Shown here one piece after another: positions 26,763-37,459 of a DNA stretch of 60,456 bases. Within the stretch, counting starts at the first letter, position 1. Each line of letters begins with the position of its first letter. Origin of the DNA: Pseudoxanthomonas taiwanensis (GTDB lineage: Bacteria > Pseudomonadota > Gammaproteobacteria > Xanthomonadales > Xanthomonadaceae). The notes beneath the pieces are model-generated. The model saw only the letters and a program-made list of their open reading frames with translations. It ran no database searches and was not told the DNA's origin. The stretch lies in contig NZ_PDWK01000007.1 in the NCBI RefSeq assembly GCF_010093135.1, forward strand, positions 1 through 60,456, in the 5' to 3' direction. The position numbers and the translations under genes were made by a program.

Positions 26763-29700
26763 ATGTCGAAGTGCCACGACCGCGCCACACGCGCTGGGAC
26801 AGTACGTCCGTATCCGTCTTTCCGCATGCACCGTTCCGCGCTGGCGCTCGGCGTGGCCCTGGCGCTGGCTGCCGGCGGCGTGCAGGCCCAGGACCCGGGC
26901 TCCGGCAGCGGGCCGGACGCCGTCGAACTGGACACCGTCGAGGTCAAGGGCCTGCGCGGCAGCCTGATGCGGGCCCAGGACCTGAAGCAGGAGGCCGAGC
27001 AGATCATCGATTCGGTGACAGCGCAGGACATCGGCGCGCTGCCGGACCGCAGCGTGACCGAGACGCTCAAGCGCATCAGCGGCGTGACCGTCACCGGCTT
27101 CGCCGCGCGCAACGACACCGACCACTTCTCGGCCGAGGGCACCGGCGTGATGATCCGCGGCCTGACCTTCGTGCGCGGCGAGCTCAACGGCCGCGACGTG
27201 TTCAGCGCCAGCGGCGGCCGCGGCATCGGCTTCGAGGAGGTGCCGGCCGAGCTGATGGCCGGCGTGGACGTGTACAAGAACCCCTCGGCCGAGATCATCG
27301 AGGGCGGCCTGGGCGGCACCGTGAACCTGCGCACGCGCAAGCCGTTCGACGAGCCGGGGCGCAAGATCGCCGGCAGCATCGACTTCAACCAGGGCGACAA
27401 GGCCAAGGACATCCGGCCTTCGGCCTCGTTCCTGTTCAGTGACCGCTGGGACACCGGCATCGGCGAGATCGGCCTGCTGGCCAACGTGTCCTACTCGGAA
27501 CTGGCCACCCGCTCGGACGGCATCCAGGTCCAGCCGTTCGTGCGCCGCGGCCGCTACCCGGCCGAGCAGCCCGAGGGCGAGGATGGCGGCTGGTACTACG
27601 ACTGGGAGCTGGACACCTGGATGCCCAACGAGTCCCAGCGCGAGGCGCTGCTGGAGGGCACCGACTTCGACCACGTGTTCGTTCCCGGTGGCGCGAACTG
27701 GCGCCGGACCGACTTCGACCGCAAGCGCCAGGGTGGCGCGCTGGCGTTCCAGTGGCGGCCGAACGCGGACACCGAGGTCCATGCCCAGGTCATCACCTCC
27801 AAGTACGACCTGGCCTGGCGCGAGCACTTCATGGAGTGCTGCGGCAGCATGGAGAAGAACAACGACGACCTCTGGAGCGGCGACCCCAACCAGTTCCACC
27901 CGGTGTGGGACGACGGCCTGGCCGACAAGACCAACAACGTGGTGCCGATGCCGGGCACCCGCTTCGAGTACGACCGGTACGGCCGCTTCATCCGCGGCAC
28001 CTTGCGCCAGGGCGGCTGGCGCGGCCAGCCCAGCGACGGCCCGGCCAACATGTACCAGCGCCCGGGCATCCAGTTCGCCGCGGGCAACCGCTACAACGTG
28101 CAGTCCTCGCAGACCACCGACTGGTCGGCCGGCATCCGCCACTACATCACCGACGACCTGGTCGTGCGCGCCGACTTCCAGTACGTGAAGTCCAGCAACG
28201 ACAACGTGGATTTCTCGGTGCACACCTCCACGCTGCTGGACGAGGTGACCCTGGACCTCAGCGGCAAGTATCCGTCGCTGACCATCGCCGACCCGGCCAC
28301 CGCCCGCGACCAGACCCGCTACTTCTGGCGTTCGGCCATGGACCACCTGGCCGACAACGAGGGGCGCGAGCGCGCCGGCCGCGTGGACGTGGAGTACAAC
28401 TTCCGCGACAGCGACTGGCTGCGCCTGGTGCGCGTGGGCGCGCGCGTGGCCGACCGCGAGTACCTGAGCTACTCCACCCACTGGAACTGGGGCCCGATCA
28501 GCGACGACTGGCGCCGTATCGCCAACCCGCCCGACCCTGACCGCCCGGCCGTGGCCTGGCTGGACCAGTTCTTCCCGGACCAGTCCATGCTGTACTCCAT
28601 GTCGGGCTTCTTCCGCGGCAAGGTCAACGTGCCGACCCAGTTCTGGACGGCGAAGGACGCCATGGTCACGCGCGAGGCGGTGCTGGCCACGCTGTCCACC
28701 ATTCCCTCCACGGGTGAGACCTGGTCGCCGGTGGAGTACGGCCCGGAGCATGCCAACCGGCAGAACGAGCGCACCCAGGCCGCCTACGGCGTGCTGTACT
28801 TCGGCAACGAGGACCTGCGCCGTCCGGTGGACGGCAACATCGGCGTGCGCGTGGTCAAGACCACCGTGGATGCCGAAGGCGGCGGCCAGCTGCCGGACAT
28901 GAGCGGCTGGGGCGACGTGATGAAGCCCGAGACCCTGGCCCGCTACAACGGCCAGGTGTTCCACAGCAGTTCGCGTGCCTCCTACACCGACGTGCTGCCC
29001 AGCCTGAACCTGCGCGTGCGCTTCGACCACGGCCTGCAGTGGCGCTTCGCCGCCTCCCGCGCCATCGCCCGCCCGGAGTTCAGCCTGATGCAGCCGTGGG
29101 TGGTGCTGTCGGCCGACGCCTCGGCGTGCAACCGCGCGCTGCAGGACGGGCTGCGCACCGAGCTGTGCGGCGAGGACGACCTGAGCTACAGCGGCAGCGG
29201 CGGCAACCCGGCGCTCAAGCCGATGCGCGCCAACCAGTTCGACACCGCCCTGGAGTGGTACTTCGGCCCCGGCGACAGCGTGTACCTGACGCTGTTCCAC
29301 AAGGACGTGAAGGACTACTTCGTCACCGCGCTGGCCAACGAGCTGATCGACGGCCACGTCTACCAGATGACCCGCACCCGCAACCTGGACAAGGGCACCA
29401 TCCGCGGCTTCGAGGTCGGCTACTCGCAGTTCTTCGACTTCCTGCCGGGCCTGGGTGTGCAGGCCAACTTCACCTTCGTCGACAGCAAGGGCGGCACGAA
29501 CGTGGACATCGAGCCGCCGGGCGGCAGCAACAACTCGCCGCTGCCGGGCGCGGTGCCGCTGGATCTGCCGCTGGAGGGGCTGTCGCGGCGCAGCTACAAC
29601 CTGACCGGCATCTACGAGCGCGGTCCGGTGTCGCTCCGTCTGGCCTACAACTGGCGTTCGCGCTACCTGCTGACCAGCAGCGACACCATGCCGGCCATGC

Positions 29701-29933
29701 GCATGCCGGTGTGGAACGACGACTACGGCCAGCTGGACGGTTCGTTCTTCTACAACCTCAACGCCAACGTGCAGATCGGCGTGCAGGCCAACAACCTGAC
29801 CAACTCCATCACCAAGCTGCTGATGGGTCCGCGCGGCTACCGCCGCGACGGCTTCATCGACGAGCACCTGTACAACCGCGCCTGGTTCGAGAACGACCGC
29901 CGCTACTCGGTGGTGCTGCGGGCCAGCTGGTGA
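26763..29933 (+). CDS. TonB-dependent receptor (Xanthomonas/Caulobacter type), probable carbohydrate uptake
   Basis: 1056 aa. A signal sequence ([21 protein letters not shown] at about 22-42, preceded by a polar extension) is followed by a TonB-box-like [10 protein letters not shown], a plug domain (about 60-190; [20 protein letters not shown]) and a 22-strand barrel ending in aromatic Trp (VLRASW). Length and plug sequence match the large TonB-Xanth-Caul family, many of which import oligosaccharides. A strong GGAGGGGGAG ribosome site 4 nt upstream supports ATG 26763, though ATG 26826 starts directly at the signal peptide. The following gene is an MFS sugar porter and a LacI-type palindrome lies upstream, so import of a sugar is inferred; the substrate is unknown. 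Confidence 0.9.
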   Translation: MSKCHDRATRAGTVRPYPSFRMHRSALALGVALALAAGGVQAQDPGSGSGPDAVELDTVEVKGLRGSLMRAQDLKQEAEQIIDSVTAQDIGALPDRSVTETLKRISGVTVTGFAARNDTDHFSAEGTGVMIRGLTFVRGELNGRDVFSASGGRGIGFEEVPAELMAGVDVYKNPSAEIIEGGLGGTVNLRTRKPFDEPGRKIAGSIDFNQGDKAKDIRPSASFLFSDRWDTGIGEIGLLANVSYSELATRSDGIQVQPFVRRGRYPAEQPEGEDGGWYYDWELDTWMPNESQREALLEGTDFDHVFVPGGANWRRTDFDRKRQGGALAFQWRPNADTEVHAQVITSKYDLAWREHFMECCGSMEKNNDDLWSGDPNQFHPVWDDGLADKTNNVVPMPGTRFEYDRYGRFIRGTLRQGGWRGQPSDGPANMYQRPGIQFAAGNRYNVQSSQTTDWSAGIRHYITDDLVVRADFQYVKSSNDNVDFSVHTSTLLDEVTLDLSGKYPSLTIADPATARDQTRYFWRSAMDHLADNEGRERAGRVDVEYNFRDSDWLRLVRVGARVADREYLSYSTHWNWGPISDDWRRIANPPDPDRPAVAWLDQFFPDQSMLYSMSGFFRGKVNVPTQFWTAKDAMVTREAVLATLSTIPSTGETWSPVEYGPEHANRQNERTQAAYGVLYFGNEDLRRPVDGNIGVRVVKTTVDAEGGGQLPDMSGWGDVMKPETLARYNGQVFHSSSRASYTDVLPSLNLRVRFDHGLQWRFAASRAIARPEFSLMQPWVVLSADASACNRALQDGLRTELCGEDDLSYSGSGGNPALKPMRANQFDTALEWYFGPGDSVYLTLFHKDVKDYFVTALANELIDGHVYQMTRTRNLDKGTIRGFEVGYSQFFDFLPGLGVQANFTFVDSKGGTNVDIEPPGGSNNSPLPGAVPLDLPLEGLSRRSYNLTGIYERGPVSLRLAYNWRSRYLLTSSDTMPAMRMPVWNDDYGQLDGSFFYNLNANVQIGVQANNLTNSITKLLMGPRGYRRDGFIDEHLYNRAWFENDRRYSVVLRASW

Positions 29934-29947
29934 CGGCACCGGGGGAC

Positions 29948-29972
29948 GGCCCGCGCGGGACCCGCGCGGGCC
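29948..29972 (+). terminator. GC-rich hairpin after the TonB receptor gene
   Basis: Arms GGCCCGCGCG (29948-29957) and CGCGCGGGCC (29963-29972), extendable by flanking G and C runs, begin 12 nt past the stop. No T-run. It may reduce but not block transcription into the sugar porter gene. Confidence 0.45.
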
Positions 29973-30116
29973 GCGTCCCCCCGGACGGGGAGGTGAGCGC
30001 TCCCATGGGCGCCGGCGCGCGGTAAAGTCGCCGGGTCGTCGTCGCCCCGGGAGGGACGCGGGGCACCCGCAACGAGGGCCGGCCGGTGCCGGTGCGAACG
30101 AACCTGAGGAGGTTGC

Positions 30117-31544
30117 ATGAGCAGTACCACCACCGCCGTTGCGACGGCCAACGACGAGAACACCCGGTTCATCGTCCTCATCAGCCTGGTGGCGACGCTG
30201 GGCGGCTTCCTGTTCGGCTACGACAGCGGCGTGATCAACGGCACCGTGGACGGCCTCAAGCAGGCCTTCCGCTCCGATGCCGCGGTGACCGGCTTCAACG
30301 TGGCCTCGATGCTGCTGGGCTGCGCGGTGGGCGCGTGGTTCGCCGGCACCCTGGCCGACCGCTACGGCCGCCGCACCATGCTGCTGTGGGCGGCGGTGTT
30401 CTTCCTGGTCTCGGCCTGGGGCTCGGGCATCGCCAACGGCTCGGCGGAATTCGTGGTCTACCGGGTGCTGGGCGGCCTGGCGGTGGGCGCGGCCAGCGTG
30501 ATGTCGCCGGCCTACATCGCCGAGGTGGCCCCGGCGCGCTACCGCGGCCGCCTGGCCACGGTGCAGCAGATCGCCATCATCTGCGGCCTGTTCGGTTCGT
30601 TCCTGAGCAACTGGTGGCTGGCGCGCATCGCCACCTCCTCGCTGTCGGAGCTGTGGTTCGGCTTCGCCGCCTGGCGCTGGATGTTCTGGGCCGAGATCGT
30701 GCCGATCCTGGTGTTCGGCGTGGCCCTGCTGTTCATCCCGGAGAGCCCGCGCTACCTGGTGGCCCGCGGCCTGCGCGAGCGCGCCCAGGGCGTCCTGACC
30801 CGCCTGTACGGCCAGCAGGCCGGCCTGCGCAAGCTGGAGGAGATCGATGCCTCGCTGGCCGCCGACCACCACCGGCCGCGCCTGTCGGACCTGATCGACC
30901 GCGCCCGCGGCCGGATCCGGCCGATCGTGTGGGTGGGCATCGGCCTGGCCACCTTCCAGCAGCTGGTCGGCATCAACGTGGTCTTCTACTACGGCGCGGT
31001 GCTGTGGCAGGCGGTGGGCTTCTCCGAGGCCGACGCCCTGCTGATCAACGTCATCTCCGGCGGCGTCAGCATCTCCGCCTGCCTGGTCACGGTGATGCTG
31101 ATCGACCGCGTCGGGCGCAAGCCGCTGCTGTGGATCGGCTCGGTGGGCATGGCCGTGTCCCTGGGTGTGGTGGCCTGGGCCTTCTCCACCGGCCAGCTGC
31201 AGGAGGGCAACCACCTGGTGCTGAGCGATTCCATGGGCGTGGTGGCCCTGGTGGCGGCCAACGTCTACGTGGTGTTCTTCAACGCCTCGTGGGGCCCGGT
31301 GATGTGGGTGATGCTGGGCGAGATGTTCCCCAACCAGATCCGCGGCTCGGCGCTGGCGGTGGCCGGCCTGGCGCAGTGGACCTCCAACTTCCTGATCACC
31401 TGGACCTTCCCGATGCTGCTGGCCGGCATCGGCCTGGCGGCGGCCTACGGCCTGTACACGGCCGCGGCAGTGCTGTCGGTGTTCTTCGTGCTGCGCTACG
31501 TGCACGAGACCAAGGGCAAGGAGCTGGAGCAGATGCAGGGCTGA
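30117..31544 (+). CDS. MFS sugar porter (sugar:proton symporter family)
   Basis: 475 aa with 12 predicted helices. Sugar-porter signatures are all present: [15 protein letters not shown] in TM1, [11 protein letters not shown] after TM2, [11 protein letters not shown] after TM6, [13 protein letters not shown] in TM7, [10 protein letters not shown] after TM8 and [11 protein letters not shown] at the C-terminus. The QQ-x-x-GIN segment in TM7 is the hexose-binding region. It imports a monosaccharide across the inner membrane. An AGGAGG ribosome site lies 6-7 nt before the ATG. With the TonB receptor it forms an outer/inner membrane uptake pair; no catabolic enzyme is adjacent. Confidence 0.93.
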   Translation: MSSTTTAVATANDENTRFIVLISLVATLGGFLFGYDSGVINGTVDGLKQAFRSDAAVTGFNVASMLLGCAVGAWFAGTLADRYGRRTMLLWAAVFFLVSAWGSGIANGSAEFVVYRVLGGLAVGAASVMSPAYIAEVAPARYRGRLATVQQIAIICGLFGSFLSNWWLARIATSSLSELWFGFAAWRWMFWAEIVPILVFGVALLFIPESPRYLVARGLRERAQGVLTRLYGQQAGLRKLEEIDASLAADHHRPRLSDLIDRARGRIRPIVWVGIGLATFQQLVGINVVFYYGAVLWQAVGFSEADALLINVISGGVSISACLVTVMLIDRVGRKPLLWIGSVGMAVSLGVVAWAFSTGQLQEGNHLVLSDSMGVVALVAANVYVVFFNASWGPVMWVMLGEMFPNQIRGSALAVAGLAQWTSNFLITWTFPMLLAGIGLAAAYGLYTAAAVLSVFFVLRYVHETKGKELEQMQG

Positions 31545-31619
31545 GGCCCGGGCCCCGGCGCCGCGCGCCGGGGCCTTCCGGCCCGGCGCGTACGCACGTG
31601 CGTGCGTGCGCGCAAACGA

Positions 31620-31645
31620 AAAAACCCCGCGCAAGCGGGGTTTTT
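31620..31645. terminator. Bidirectional intrinsic terminator
   Basis: Arms AAAAACCCCGC (31620-31630) and GCGGGGTTTTT (31635-31645) with a GCAA tetraloop. The T-run reads both ways, so it can end the sugar porter transcript and the tRNA-Glu transcript. Confidence 0.93.
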
Positions 31646-31667
31646 CGTGTCGCATCACCTCACCGGG

Positions 31668-31742
31668 TGGCGCTCCCTAGGGGACTCGAACCCCTGTTTT
31701 AGCCTTGAGAGGGCCACGTCCTAACCGCTAGACGAAGGGAGC
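31668..31742 (-). tRNA. tRNA-Glu(CUC)
   Basis: 75 nt including encoded CCA. Acceptor GCTCCCT pairs with AGGGAGC. The anticodon loop is CTCTCAA with anticodon CTC; the stem TGGCC/GGCTA has one G-U pair. The T arm is CAGGGGTTCGAGTCCCCTA. It reads GAG. Confidence 0.95.
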
Positions 31743-31840
31743 GTTGCTTGGATGTTCCCAGCGAAGGCGCGCTAGTATATGCATGCCACCGGCGGGGTGC
31801 AACAGTCCCCCTCCACCTGGTCTGTCACGGAAGCACACCC

Positions 31841-33196
31841 ATCGAACCGCAAGCCCTGCCACAACCCGTCCTGCGCTCCATCCCCCGCGACCAGCACCCG
31901 ATTTCGCGCAAGGACATAAGCCCCAACGCCCTGCGCGTGCTGTACCGGCTGCGCGAGGCCGGCTTCGGCGCCTTCCTGGTCGGCGGTGCGGTCCGCGACC
32001 TGCTGCTGGGGCGCCATCCCAAGGACTTCGACGTGGCCACCGACGCCACGCCCGAACAGGTCCGCCAGCTGTTCCGGAACTGCCGCCTGATCGGCCGCCG
32101 CTTCCGCCTGGCGCACGTGGTGTTCGGGCGGGAGATCATCGAGGTGGCCACCTTCCGCGCCAACAGCGACGACGGCAGCGGTGGCCGCGAGGTCGAGGAC
32201 GGCCGCCTGGTCCGCGACAACGTCTACGGCACCATCGAGGAGGACGCGGTCCGCCGCGACTTCACCGCCAACGCCCTGTACTACGCCATCGAGGACTTCT
32301 CGGTGCGCGACTACGTGGGCGGCTTCGAGGACGTGCAGGCGCGTGTCCTGCGCCTGATCGGCGATCCGGCCACCCGCTACCGCGAGGACCCGGTGCGCAT
32401 GCTGCGCGCGGTGCGCCTGGCGGCCAAACTCGGTTTCACCATCGACCCGGCCACCGCCGCGCCGATCCCGGAACTGGCACCGCTGCTGGCCGAGGCCGCC
32501 CCGGCGCGCCTGTTCGAGGAGATGCTCAAGCTGTTCCTGGCCGGCCACGCGGTGGCCAGCTTCGAGGGCCTGGAGCGCTTCGGCCTGCTCGACGTGCTGA
32601 TGCCGGACACCGCCCGCGCCCTGCGCAGCAACCGCAGCGGCGCCCTGCGCCGGATGCTGGTGGAGGGCCTGCGCAACACCGACGCGCGGGTGGCGGCCGA
32701 CGAGCCGGTCTCGCCGGCGTTCCTGTTCGCCCTGCTGCTGTGGCCGGCCTACTGCCGGGCCCTGGCTGAGCTGCAGGCCCAGGGCATGCCCTCGGAGGAG
32801 GCGCAGCGCCGCGCCGCCGACCGGGTGACCCTGCGCCAGGTGCAGCCCATCGCCCTGCCCAAGCGCTTCCCCCTGCCGATGCAGGAGATCTGGCTGCTGC
32901 AGTCGCGCTTTTCCCCCCGCCAGCGCAAGCGCGTGTTCCGCCTGCTGGCCCATCCGCGCTTCCGCGCCGCCTACGACTTCCTGGTGGTGCGCCTGGCCGC
33001 CTCCGACTCGCACGCCGCCGACGTGGAATTCTGGCGCCACGCCCAGCAGGTGCCCGGCGACGAGCTGGCCGCCAGCCTGGGCGCGGCCGCCGCGGCCGGC
33101 GAGCCGGAGATGCTGCCGTCCCGGCGCCGCCGCCGGCGCCGCCGGCGCGGAGGCGGCAACGGGGGTGGGGCGGGCGAAGGCCAGGCCGGCGAATGA
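31841..33196 (+). CDS. pcnB: Poly(A) polymerase I, apparent non-canonical ATC start
   Basis: 451 aa from ATC 31841. The conserved region begins VLRSIPRDQHPISRKDISPNALRVLYRL, followed by the nucleotidyltransferase motif FLVGGAVRDLLLG and HPKDFDVATDATP, the RNA-binding RRFRLAHVVFG and a basic C-terminal tail with runs of Arg. It adds poly(A) tails to RNA and promotes decay. No in-frame ATG or GTG exists upstream of GTG in LRVLYRL (inside the core). The only one, TTG 31748, is 5 nt from the tRNA-Glu gene and upstream of a -10-like TAGTAT/TATATG (31773-31781). ATC 31841 has GGAAG 7 nt upstream. E. coli pcnB is known to use AUU, so a rare start is plausible. Confidence 0.85.
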   Translation: MEPQALPQPVLRSIPRDQHPISRKDISPNALRVLYRLREAGFGAFLVGGAVRDLLLGRHPKDFDVATDATPEQVRQLFRNCRLIGRRFRLAHVVFGREIIEVATFRANSDDGSGGREVEDGRLVRDNVYGTIEEDAVRRDFTANALYYAIEDFSVRDYVGGFEDVQARVLRLIGDPATRYREDPVRMLRAVRLAAKLGFTIDPATAAPIPELAPLLAEAAPARLFEEMLKLFLAGHAVASFEGLERFGLLDVLMPDTARALRSNRSGALRRMLVEGLRNTDARVAADEPVSPAFLFALLLWPAYCRALAELQAQGMPSEEAQRRAADRVTLRQVQPIALPKRFPLPMQEIWLLQSRFSPRQRKRVFRLLAHPRFRAAYDFLVVRLAASDSHAADVEFWRHAQQVPGDELAASLGAAAAAGEPEMLPSRRRRRRRRRGGGNGGGAGEGQAGE

Positions 33197-33693
33197 GTGC
33201 GCCGGCCCGCGCCTGCGTCGGCCTGGGCGGCAACCTGGGCCGGCCCGAGGAGACCCTGCGCCGCGCCGCCGCGGCGCTGGACGCGCTGCCCGGGACGCGC
33301 CTGGTGGCACTGTCGCGCCTGTACCGCACCCGCGCCTGGGGGCGCACCGACCAGCCCGACTTCGTCAACGCCGCCGCGCTGCTGGAGACGGCCCTGGCGC
33401 CGGAGGCGCTGCTGGCGGCGCTGCTGGAGATCGAGCGCCAGGCCGGGCGCGAGCGCGCCGCGGAGGAACGCTGGGGCCCGCGCGTGCTGGACCTGGACCT
33501 GCTGCTGTACGGCGATGCGCGCATCGAGCGGCCCGGCCTGCGTGTGCCGCATCCGCACCTGCACGAGCGCGCCTTCGCCCTGGGGCCGCTGGCCGAGGTG
33601 GCGCCGGAGGCGCTGGTGCCCGGGTACGGCACGGTGGCGGCGCTGCTGCGCACGCTGGACACCTCCGGCGTCGAGCCGCTGGACGGTGCCTGA
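33193..33693 (+). CDS. folK: 2-amino-4-hydroxy-6-hydroxymethyldihydropteridine pyrophosphokinase
   Basis: 166 aa HPPK. Signature segments: VGLGGNLGRPEETLRRAAAALD at the N-terminus, LSRLYRTRAWGRTDQPDFVNA, the family motif WGPRVLDLDLLLYGD, and LRVPHPHLHERAFAL. It transfers pyrophosphate from ATP to hydroxymethyldihydropterin in folate synthesis. It overlaps the pcnB end by 4 nt (ATGA). The pcnB-folK-panBC order is conserved in gammaproteobacteria. Confidence 0.96.
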   Translation: MSAPARACVGLGGNLGRPEETLRRAAAALDALPGTRLVALSRLYRTRAWGRTDQPDFVNAAALLETALAPEALLAALLEIERQAGRERAAEERWGPRVLDLDLLLYGDARIERPGLRVPHPHLHERAFALGPLAEVAPEALVPGYGTVAALLRTLDTSGVEPLDGA

Positions 33694-33777
33694 GCCGGAA
33701 AGCTGCGTGGCGCCGGCTGCACCGGCACGCGCGGCGAATTGGGCGATAATGTCCCGCTTGTCGAACCGGAAAGCCCC

Positions 33778-34593
33778 ATGAGCGTACACGCCGAGCAGAA
33801 GCCGTGGACCGTGCCCGCGCTGGCCGAGGCCAAGCGCCAGGGCCGCCGGCTGGCGATGCTGACCTGCTATGACGCGGGCTTCGCCCGCACCCTGGACCGG
33901 AACGGCGTGGACCTGGTGCTGGTGGGCGACTCCCTGGGCATGGTGGTGCAGGGGCATGACTCGACCCTGCCGGTCACCGTGGCCGACATGGCCTATCACA
34001 CCGCGGCCGTGGCCCGGGTCCTGCGCCAGGCGCTGCTGGTGGCGGACCTGCCGTTCCAGGCCGACGCGACGCCCGAGCGCGCGCTGGACGCCGCCGTGGC
34101 GCTGCTGCGCGCCGGCGCGCAGATGGTCAAGCTGGAAGGCGCCGGCCCCAAGCTGGAGGTCATCCGTTTCCTGACCGAGCGCGACATCCCGGTGTGCGCG
34201 CACCTGGGCCTGACCCCGCAGTCGGTGCTCAAGCTGGGCGGCTTCAAGGTGCAGGGCCGCGAGGAGGCCGCCGCCGCGCGCCTGCTGGAGGACGCTCGGG
34301 CGGTGGCCGCCGCCGGCGCCTCGCTGCTGGTGCTCGAGTGCGTGCCCACCGGCCTGGCGCAGAAGATCACCGCCGCCGTGGACATCCCCACCATCGGCAT
34401 CGGTGCCGGCCCGCACTGCGACGGCCAGGTGCTGGTGCTGCACGACTTCCTGGGCCTGGACAGCGGCCACCGCCGGCCGCGCTTCGTCAAGGACTTCCTG
34501 GCCGAGGGCGGCTCGGTCGCCGGCGCGGTGCGCGCCTATGTCGAGGCGGTCCACAACGGGACCTTCCCCGATGCCGGCCATGCCTACGCCTGA
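33778..34593 (+). CDS. panB: 3-methyl-2-oxobutanoate hydroxymethyltransferase
   Basis: 271 aa TIM barrel. Key segments: [30 protein letters not shown] with the Mg-binding Asp, VKLEGAG, and [17 protein letters not shown]. It makes ketopantoate, the first committed step to pantothenate and CoA. GGAAAG about 5 nt before ATG 33778 supports the start over an in-frame codon 39 nt upstream, and a -10-like GATAAT at 33744-33749 suggests a promoter in the gap after folK. panC follows after 12 nt. Confidence 0.97.
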   Translation: MSVHAEQKPWTVPALAEAKRQGRRLAMLTCYDAGFARTLDRNGVDLVLVGDSLGMVVQGHDSTLPVTVADMAYHTAAVARVLRQALLVADLPFQADATPERALDAAVALLRAGAQMVKLEGAGPKLEVIRFLTERDIPVCAHLGLTPQSVLKLGGFKVQGREEAAAARLLEDARAVAAAGASLLVLECVPTGLAQKITAAVDIPTIGIGAGPHCDGQVLVLHDFLGLDSGHRRPRFVKDFLAEGGSVAGAVRAYVEAVHNGTFPDAGHAYA

Positions 34594-34605
34594 GGCCTGC
34601 CACCC

Positions 34606-35448
34606 ATGATCGAAACCATCACCGACCTCGACCGCCTGCGCGAGCGTGTCCGCGGCTGGAAGCGCGAGGGCCTGCGCGTGGGCTTCGTCCCCACCATGGG
34701 CAACCTGCACCCGGGCCACTTCTCGCTGGTGCAGCTGGTGCGCCAGCACGCCGACCGGGTGGTCTCCAGCGTGTTCGTCAACCCGACCCAGTTCGGCCCC
34801 AACGAGGACTTCACCCGCTACCCGCGCACGCCCGACGCCGACACCCGCGGCCTGGAGGCCGCCGGCTGCGACGTGCTGTGGCTGCCGACGGTGGAGTCGA
34901 TGTACCCGTTCGGGGTGGAGCTGGCCGGCCGCGTGCACATGCCCGGCGTCAGCGCCGTGCTCGAGGGCGAGTTCCGTCCGGGCCACTTCGACGGCGTGTG
35001 CACCGTGGTCGCGCGCCTGTTCAACCAGGTGCAGCCGGACGTGGCCGCCTTCGGCAAGAAGGACTACCAGCAGCTGGCGGTGATCCGGCAGATGGTGGCG
35101 GACCTGCACTTCCCGATCCGGATCCTGGCCGGCGAGATCGTGCGCGAGGCCGACGGCCTGGCGATGAGCTCGCGCAACCAGTACCTGTCGGCCGGGGAGC
35201 GCCCGCGCGCGGCCGAGATCCACCGCACCCTGTGCGCCATGCGCGACGCCCACCTGGCCGGCACCCCGCGCGCCGAGGTCGAGGCCCTGGGCCGGCGGCG
35301 CCTGGCCGAGGCCGGCTTCGCGGTGGACTACGCCGTGGTCCGGCGCCCGGACCTGGGCGAGCCGGCCGACGGCGAGCCCGGCCCGCGCGTGGCCCTGGTC
35401 GCCGCGCGCCTGGGCAGCACCCGCCTGATCGACAACCTCGAATTCTGA
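34606..35448 (+). CDS. panC: Pantothenate synthetase
   Basis: 280 aa. The nucleotide-binding [14 protein letters not shown] (HIGH-like) motif, [23 protein letters not shown] and the KMSKS-like MSSRNQYLS are all present. It joins pantoate and beta-alanine with ATP. It is the second gene of the panBCD run and has the normal length. Confidence 0.97.
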   Translation: MIETITDLDRLRERVRGWKREGLRVGFVPTMGNLHPGHFSLVQLVRQHADRVVSSVFVNPTQFGPNEDFTRYPRTPDADTRGLEAAGCDVLWLPTVESMYPFGVELAGRVHMPGVSAVLEGEFRPGHFDGVCTVVARLFNQVQPDVAAFGKKDYQQLAVIRQMVADLHFPIRILAGEIVREADGLAMSSRNQYLSAGERPRAAEIHRTLCAMRDAHLAGTPRAEVEALGRRRLAEAGFAVDYAVVRRPDLGEPADGEPGPRVALVAARLGSTRLIDNLEF

Positions 35449-35452
35449 GCCG

Positions 35453-35471
35453 GGGCCGCCGCGGGCGGCCC
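35453..35471 (+). terminator. Hairpin between panC and panD
   Basis: Arms GGGCCGCC (35453-35460) and GGCGGCCC (35464-35471) with a 3-nt loop, 5 nt past the panC stop. No T-run follows directly. A -35-like TTGCGC and -10-like TACCAT (35506-35511) further on suggest that panD has its own promoter. Confidence 0.45.
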
Positions 35472-35534
35472 GCTCCCGTTGCGCGCGCAACTTTTTGCGC
35501 GTTGCTACCATCCCCGCTGCAAGAGCCACCTCCG

Positions 35535-35915
35535 ATGCACCTGTCCCTGCTCAAAGCCAAGATCCACCGCGCCACCGTCACCCATTCCGAGCTCAACTAC
35601 GAAGGTTCGGTGGCCATCGACGGACTGCTGCTGGATGCCTCCGGCATCCGCGAGTACGAGCAGGTGCATGTCTGGAACGTGACCAACGGCGCCCGCTTCA
35701 CCACCTACGCCATCCGCGCCGACGAGGGCAGCGGCATCATCTCGCTCAACGGCGGCGCGGCGCGCCACGTGCAGGTCGGCGACCTGGTGATCATCGCCGC
35801 CTTCGCCTCGGTGGACGCGGCCGAGGCCGACGCCTTCCGGCCGACGCTGGTGTACGTGGACGGCGCCAACCGCATCACCCACACCAACCACTCGATACCC
35901 AAGCAGGCTGCCTGA
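35535..35915 (+). CDS. panD: Aspartate 1-decarboxylase proenzyme
   Basis: 126 aa. Self-processing site Gly24-Ser25 ([11 protein letters not shown]) yields the pyruvoyl cofactor. Other hallmarks are [12 protein letters not shown] at the start, the [15 protein letters not shown] strand and GDLVIIAAF. It makes beta-alanine for pantothenate. The stop overlaps the next start as TGATG, coupling it to pgi. Confidence 0.98.
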   Translation: MHLSLLKAKIHRATVTHSELNYEGSVAIDGLLLDASGIREYEQVHVWNVTNGARFTTYAIRADEGSGIISLNGGAARHVQVGDLVIIAAFASVDAAEADAFRPTLVYVDGANRITHTNHSIPKQAA

Positions 35916-37429
35916 TGACAGTATCCGCTTCCGGTTTCAAGGTCCTCCAGGAACACGCCACCCGCCTTGCCCGCACGGGCATCGCCGAGTTGCTGGGATC
36001 AGAGCCGGAGCGGGTATCGGCGCACGCGCTGCAGGTGGGCCCGCTGTACGCGAACTTCGCCCGCCAGCGCTACGACCGCCAGGCCTGGGAGGCGCTGCTG
36101 GCCCTGGGCCGGGAGCGCGACCTGGCCGGCGCCTTCCGCCGCCTGTTCGACGGCGAGACGGTCAACCCGACCGAGGGCCGCGCCGCGCTGCACACCGCCC
36201 TGCGCGGCGACCTGTCGCAGGCCGCCGCCGCGCGCGAGGCCTACCGCACCGCCAGCCAGGTGCGCGCCCGCATGGGCGCGCTGGTGGCGGAGCTGGCGGA
36301 CAGCGAGGTCACCGACGTCGTCAGCGTCGGCATCGGCGGCTCGGACCTGGGCCCGCGCCTGGTGAGCGATGCCCTGCGCGGCCCGCTGCCGGGCCGCTTC
36401 CGCGTGCACTTCATCTCCAACGTGGACGGCGCCGCCGCCCAGCGCGTGCTGGCGCCGCTGGACCCGAAGCACACCGCGGCGGTGTTCATCTCCAAGACCT
36501 TCGGCACCCAGGAAACCCTGCTCAACGGTGCCATCGTGCGCGACTGGCTGGGTGGCAGCGGGCGCATCTACGCGGTCAGCGCCAACCCGGAGCGGGCCAC
36601 CGCCACCTTCGACATCGCCGCCTCGCGCGTGCTGCCGATGTGGGACTGGGTCGGCGGGCGCTACTCCCTGTGGTCGGCGGTGGGCTTCCCGATCGCCCTG
36701 GCGATCGGCTTCGACCGCTTCGAGGAGCTGCTGGCCGGCGCCGCCGAGTTCGACCGCCACGTGCTGGAGGCGCCGCTGGAGGCCAACCTGGCCGGGCGGC
36801 ACGGCCTGACCGCGGTGTGGAACCGGAACGCCCTGGGCCTGGCCTCGCACGCGGTGCTGACCTACGACCAGCGCCTGGCGCTGCTGCCGGCCTCCCTGCA
36901 GCAGCTGGGGATGGAGTCGCTGGGCAAGCGGGTGCAGGCCGACGGCAGCCCGGTGCAGGCCGACACCGTGCCGGTGTGGTGGGGCGGGGCGGGCACCGAC
37001 GTGCAGCCCAGCTTCTTCCAGGCCCTGCACCCGGGGACCGGCGTCGTCCCGGCCGACTTCATCGGCACCGTGCGGGGCGACGACCCGTACGCGCAGAACC
37101 ACGAGGCGCTGCTGTCCAACCTGCTGGCGCAGACCGAGGCCCTGGCCAACGGGCAGGCCAGCGACGACCCGCACCGTGCCTATCCGGGCGGCCGGCCCAG
37201 CACCACCATCCTGCTGGAGTCGTTGACCCCGCGCTCGCTCGGCGCGCTGCTGGCCATGTACGAGCACAGCGTGTACGTGCAGTCGGTGGTGTGGGGCATC
37301 AACGCCTTCGACCAGTTCGGCGTGGAGCTGGGCAAGCAGCTGGCCAACCGCCTGCTGCCGGCGCTGCGCGGCCAGGCCCAGGCCGAGGACCCGGTCACCG
37401 CCGAGCTGGTCCGGCGCCTGCGCGGCTGA
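35915..37429 (+). CDS. pgi: Glucose-6-phosphate isomerase
   Basis: 504 aa with two SIS-type sugar-isomerase lobes. The signatures are [29 protein letters not shown], the active-site region [14 protein letters not shown] and the C-terminal [11 protein letters not shown]. It interconverts glucose-6-P and fructose-6-P. It shares 1 nt with the panD stop. Being translationally coupled to a vitamin gene is unusual outside the family but common in Xanthomonadaceae as far as I recall. Confidence 0.97.
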   Translation: MTVSASGFKVLQEHATRLARTGIAELLGSEPERVSAHALQVGPLYANFARQRYDRQAWEALLALGRERDLAGAFRRLFDGETVNPTEGRAALHTALRGDLSQAAAAREAYRTASQVRARMGALVAELADSEVTDVVSVGIGGSDLGPRLVSDALRGPLPGRFRVHFISNVDGAAAQRVLAPLDPKHTAAVFISKTFGTQETLLNGAIVRDWLGGSGRIYAVSANPERATATFDIAASRVLPMWDWVGGRYSLWSAVGFPIALAIGFDRFEELLAGAAEFDRHVLEAPLEANLAGRHGLTAVWNRNALGLASHAVLTYDQRLALLPASLQQLGMESLGKRVQADGSPVQADTVPVWWGGAGTDVQPSFFQALHPGTGVVPADFIGTVRGDDPYAQNHEALLSNLLAQTEALANGQASDDPHRAYPGGRPSTTILLESLTPRSLGALLAMYEHSVYVQSVVWGINAFDQFGVELGKQLANRLLPALRGQAQAEDPVTAELVRRLRG

Positions 37430-37434
37430 GGCAC

Positions 37435-37455
37435 GCGGCCCGGCACCCGGGCCGC
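37435..37455. terminator. Hairpin between convergent pgi and mgtE
   Basis: Arms GCGGCCCGG (37435-37443) and CCGGGCCGC (37447-37455) with a 3-nt loop fill the 30-bp space between the two stop codons. GC-rich, without T-run. Confidence 0.5.
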
Positions 37456-37459
37456 GCGC

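Noticed and set aside
26040-31658. 1,872-codon open frame on the minus strand
   Set aside because: Only its last 107 codons (fdxA) are real. The rest is antisense to the TonB receptor and sugar porter, His/Gln/Val-rich and caused by high GC with few stops.
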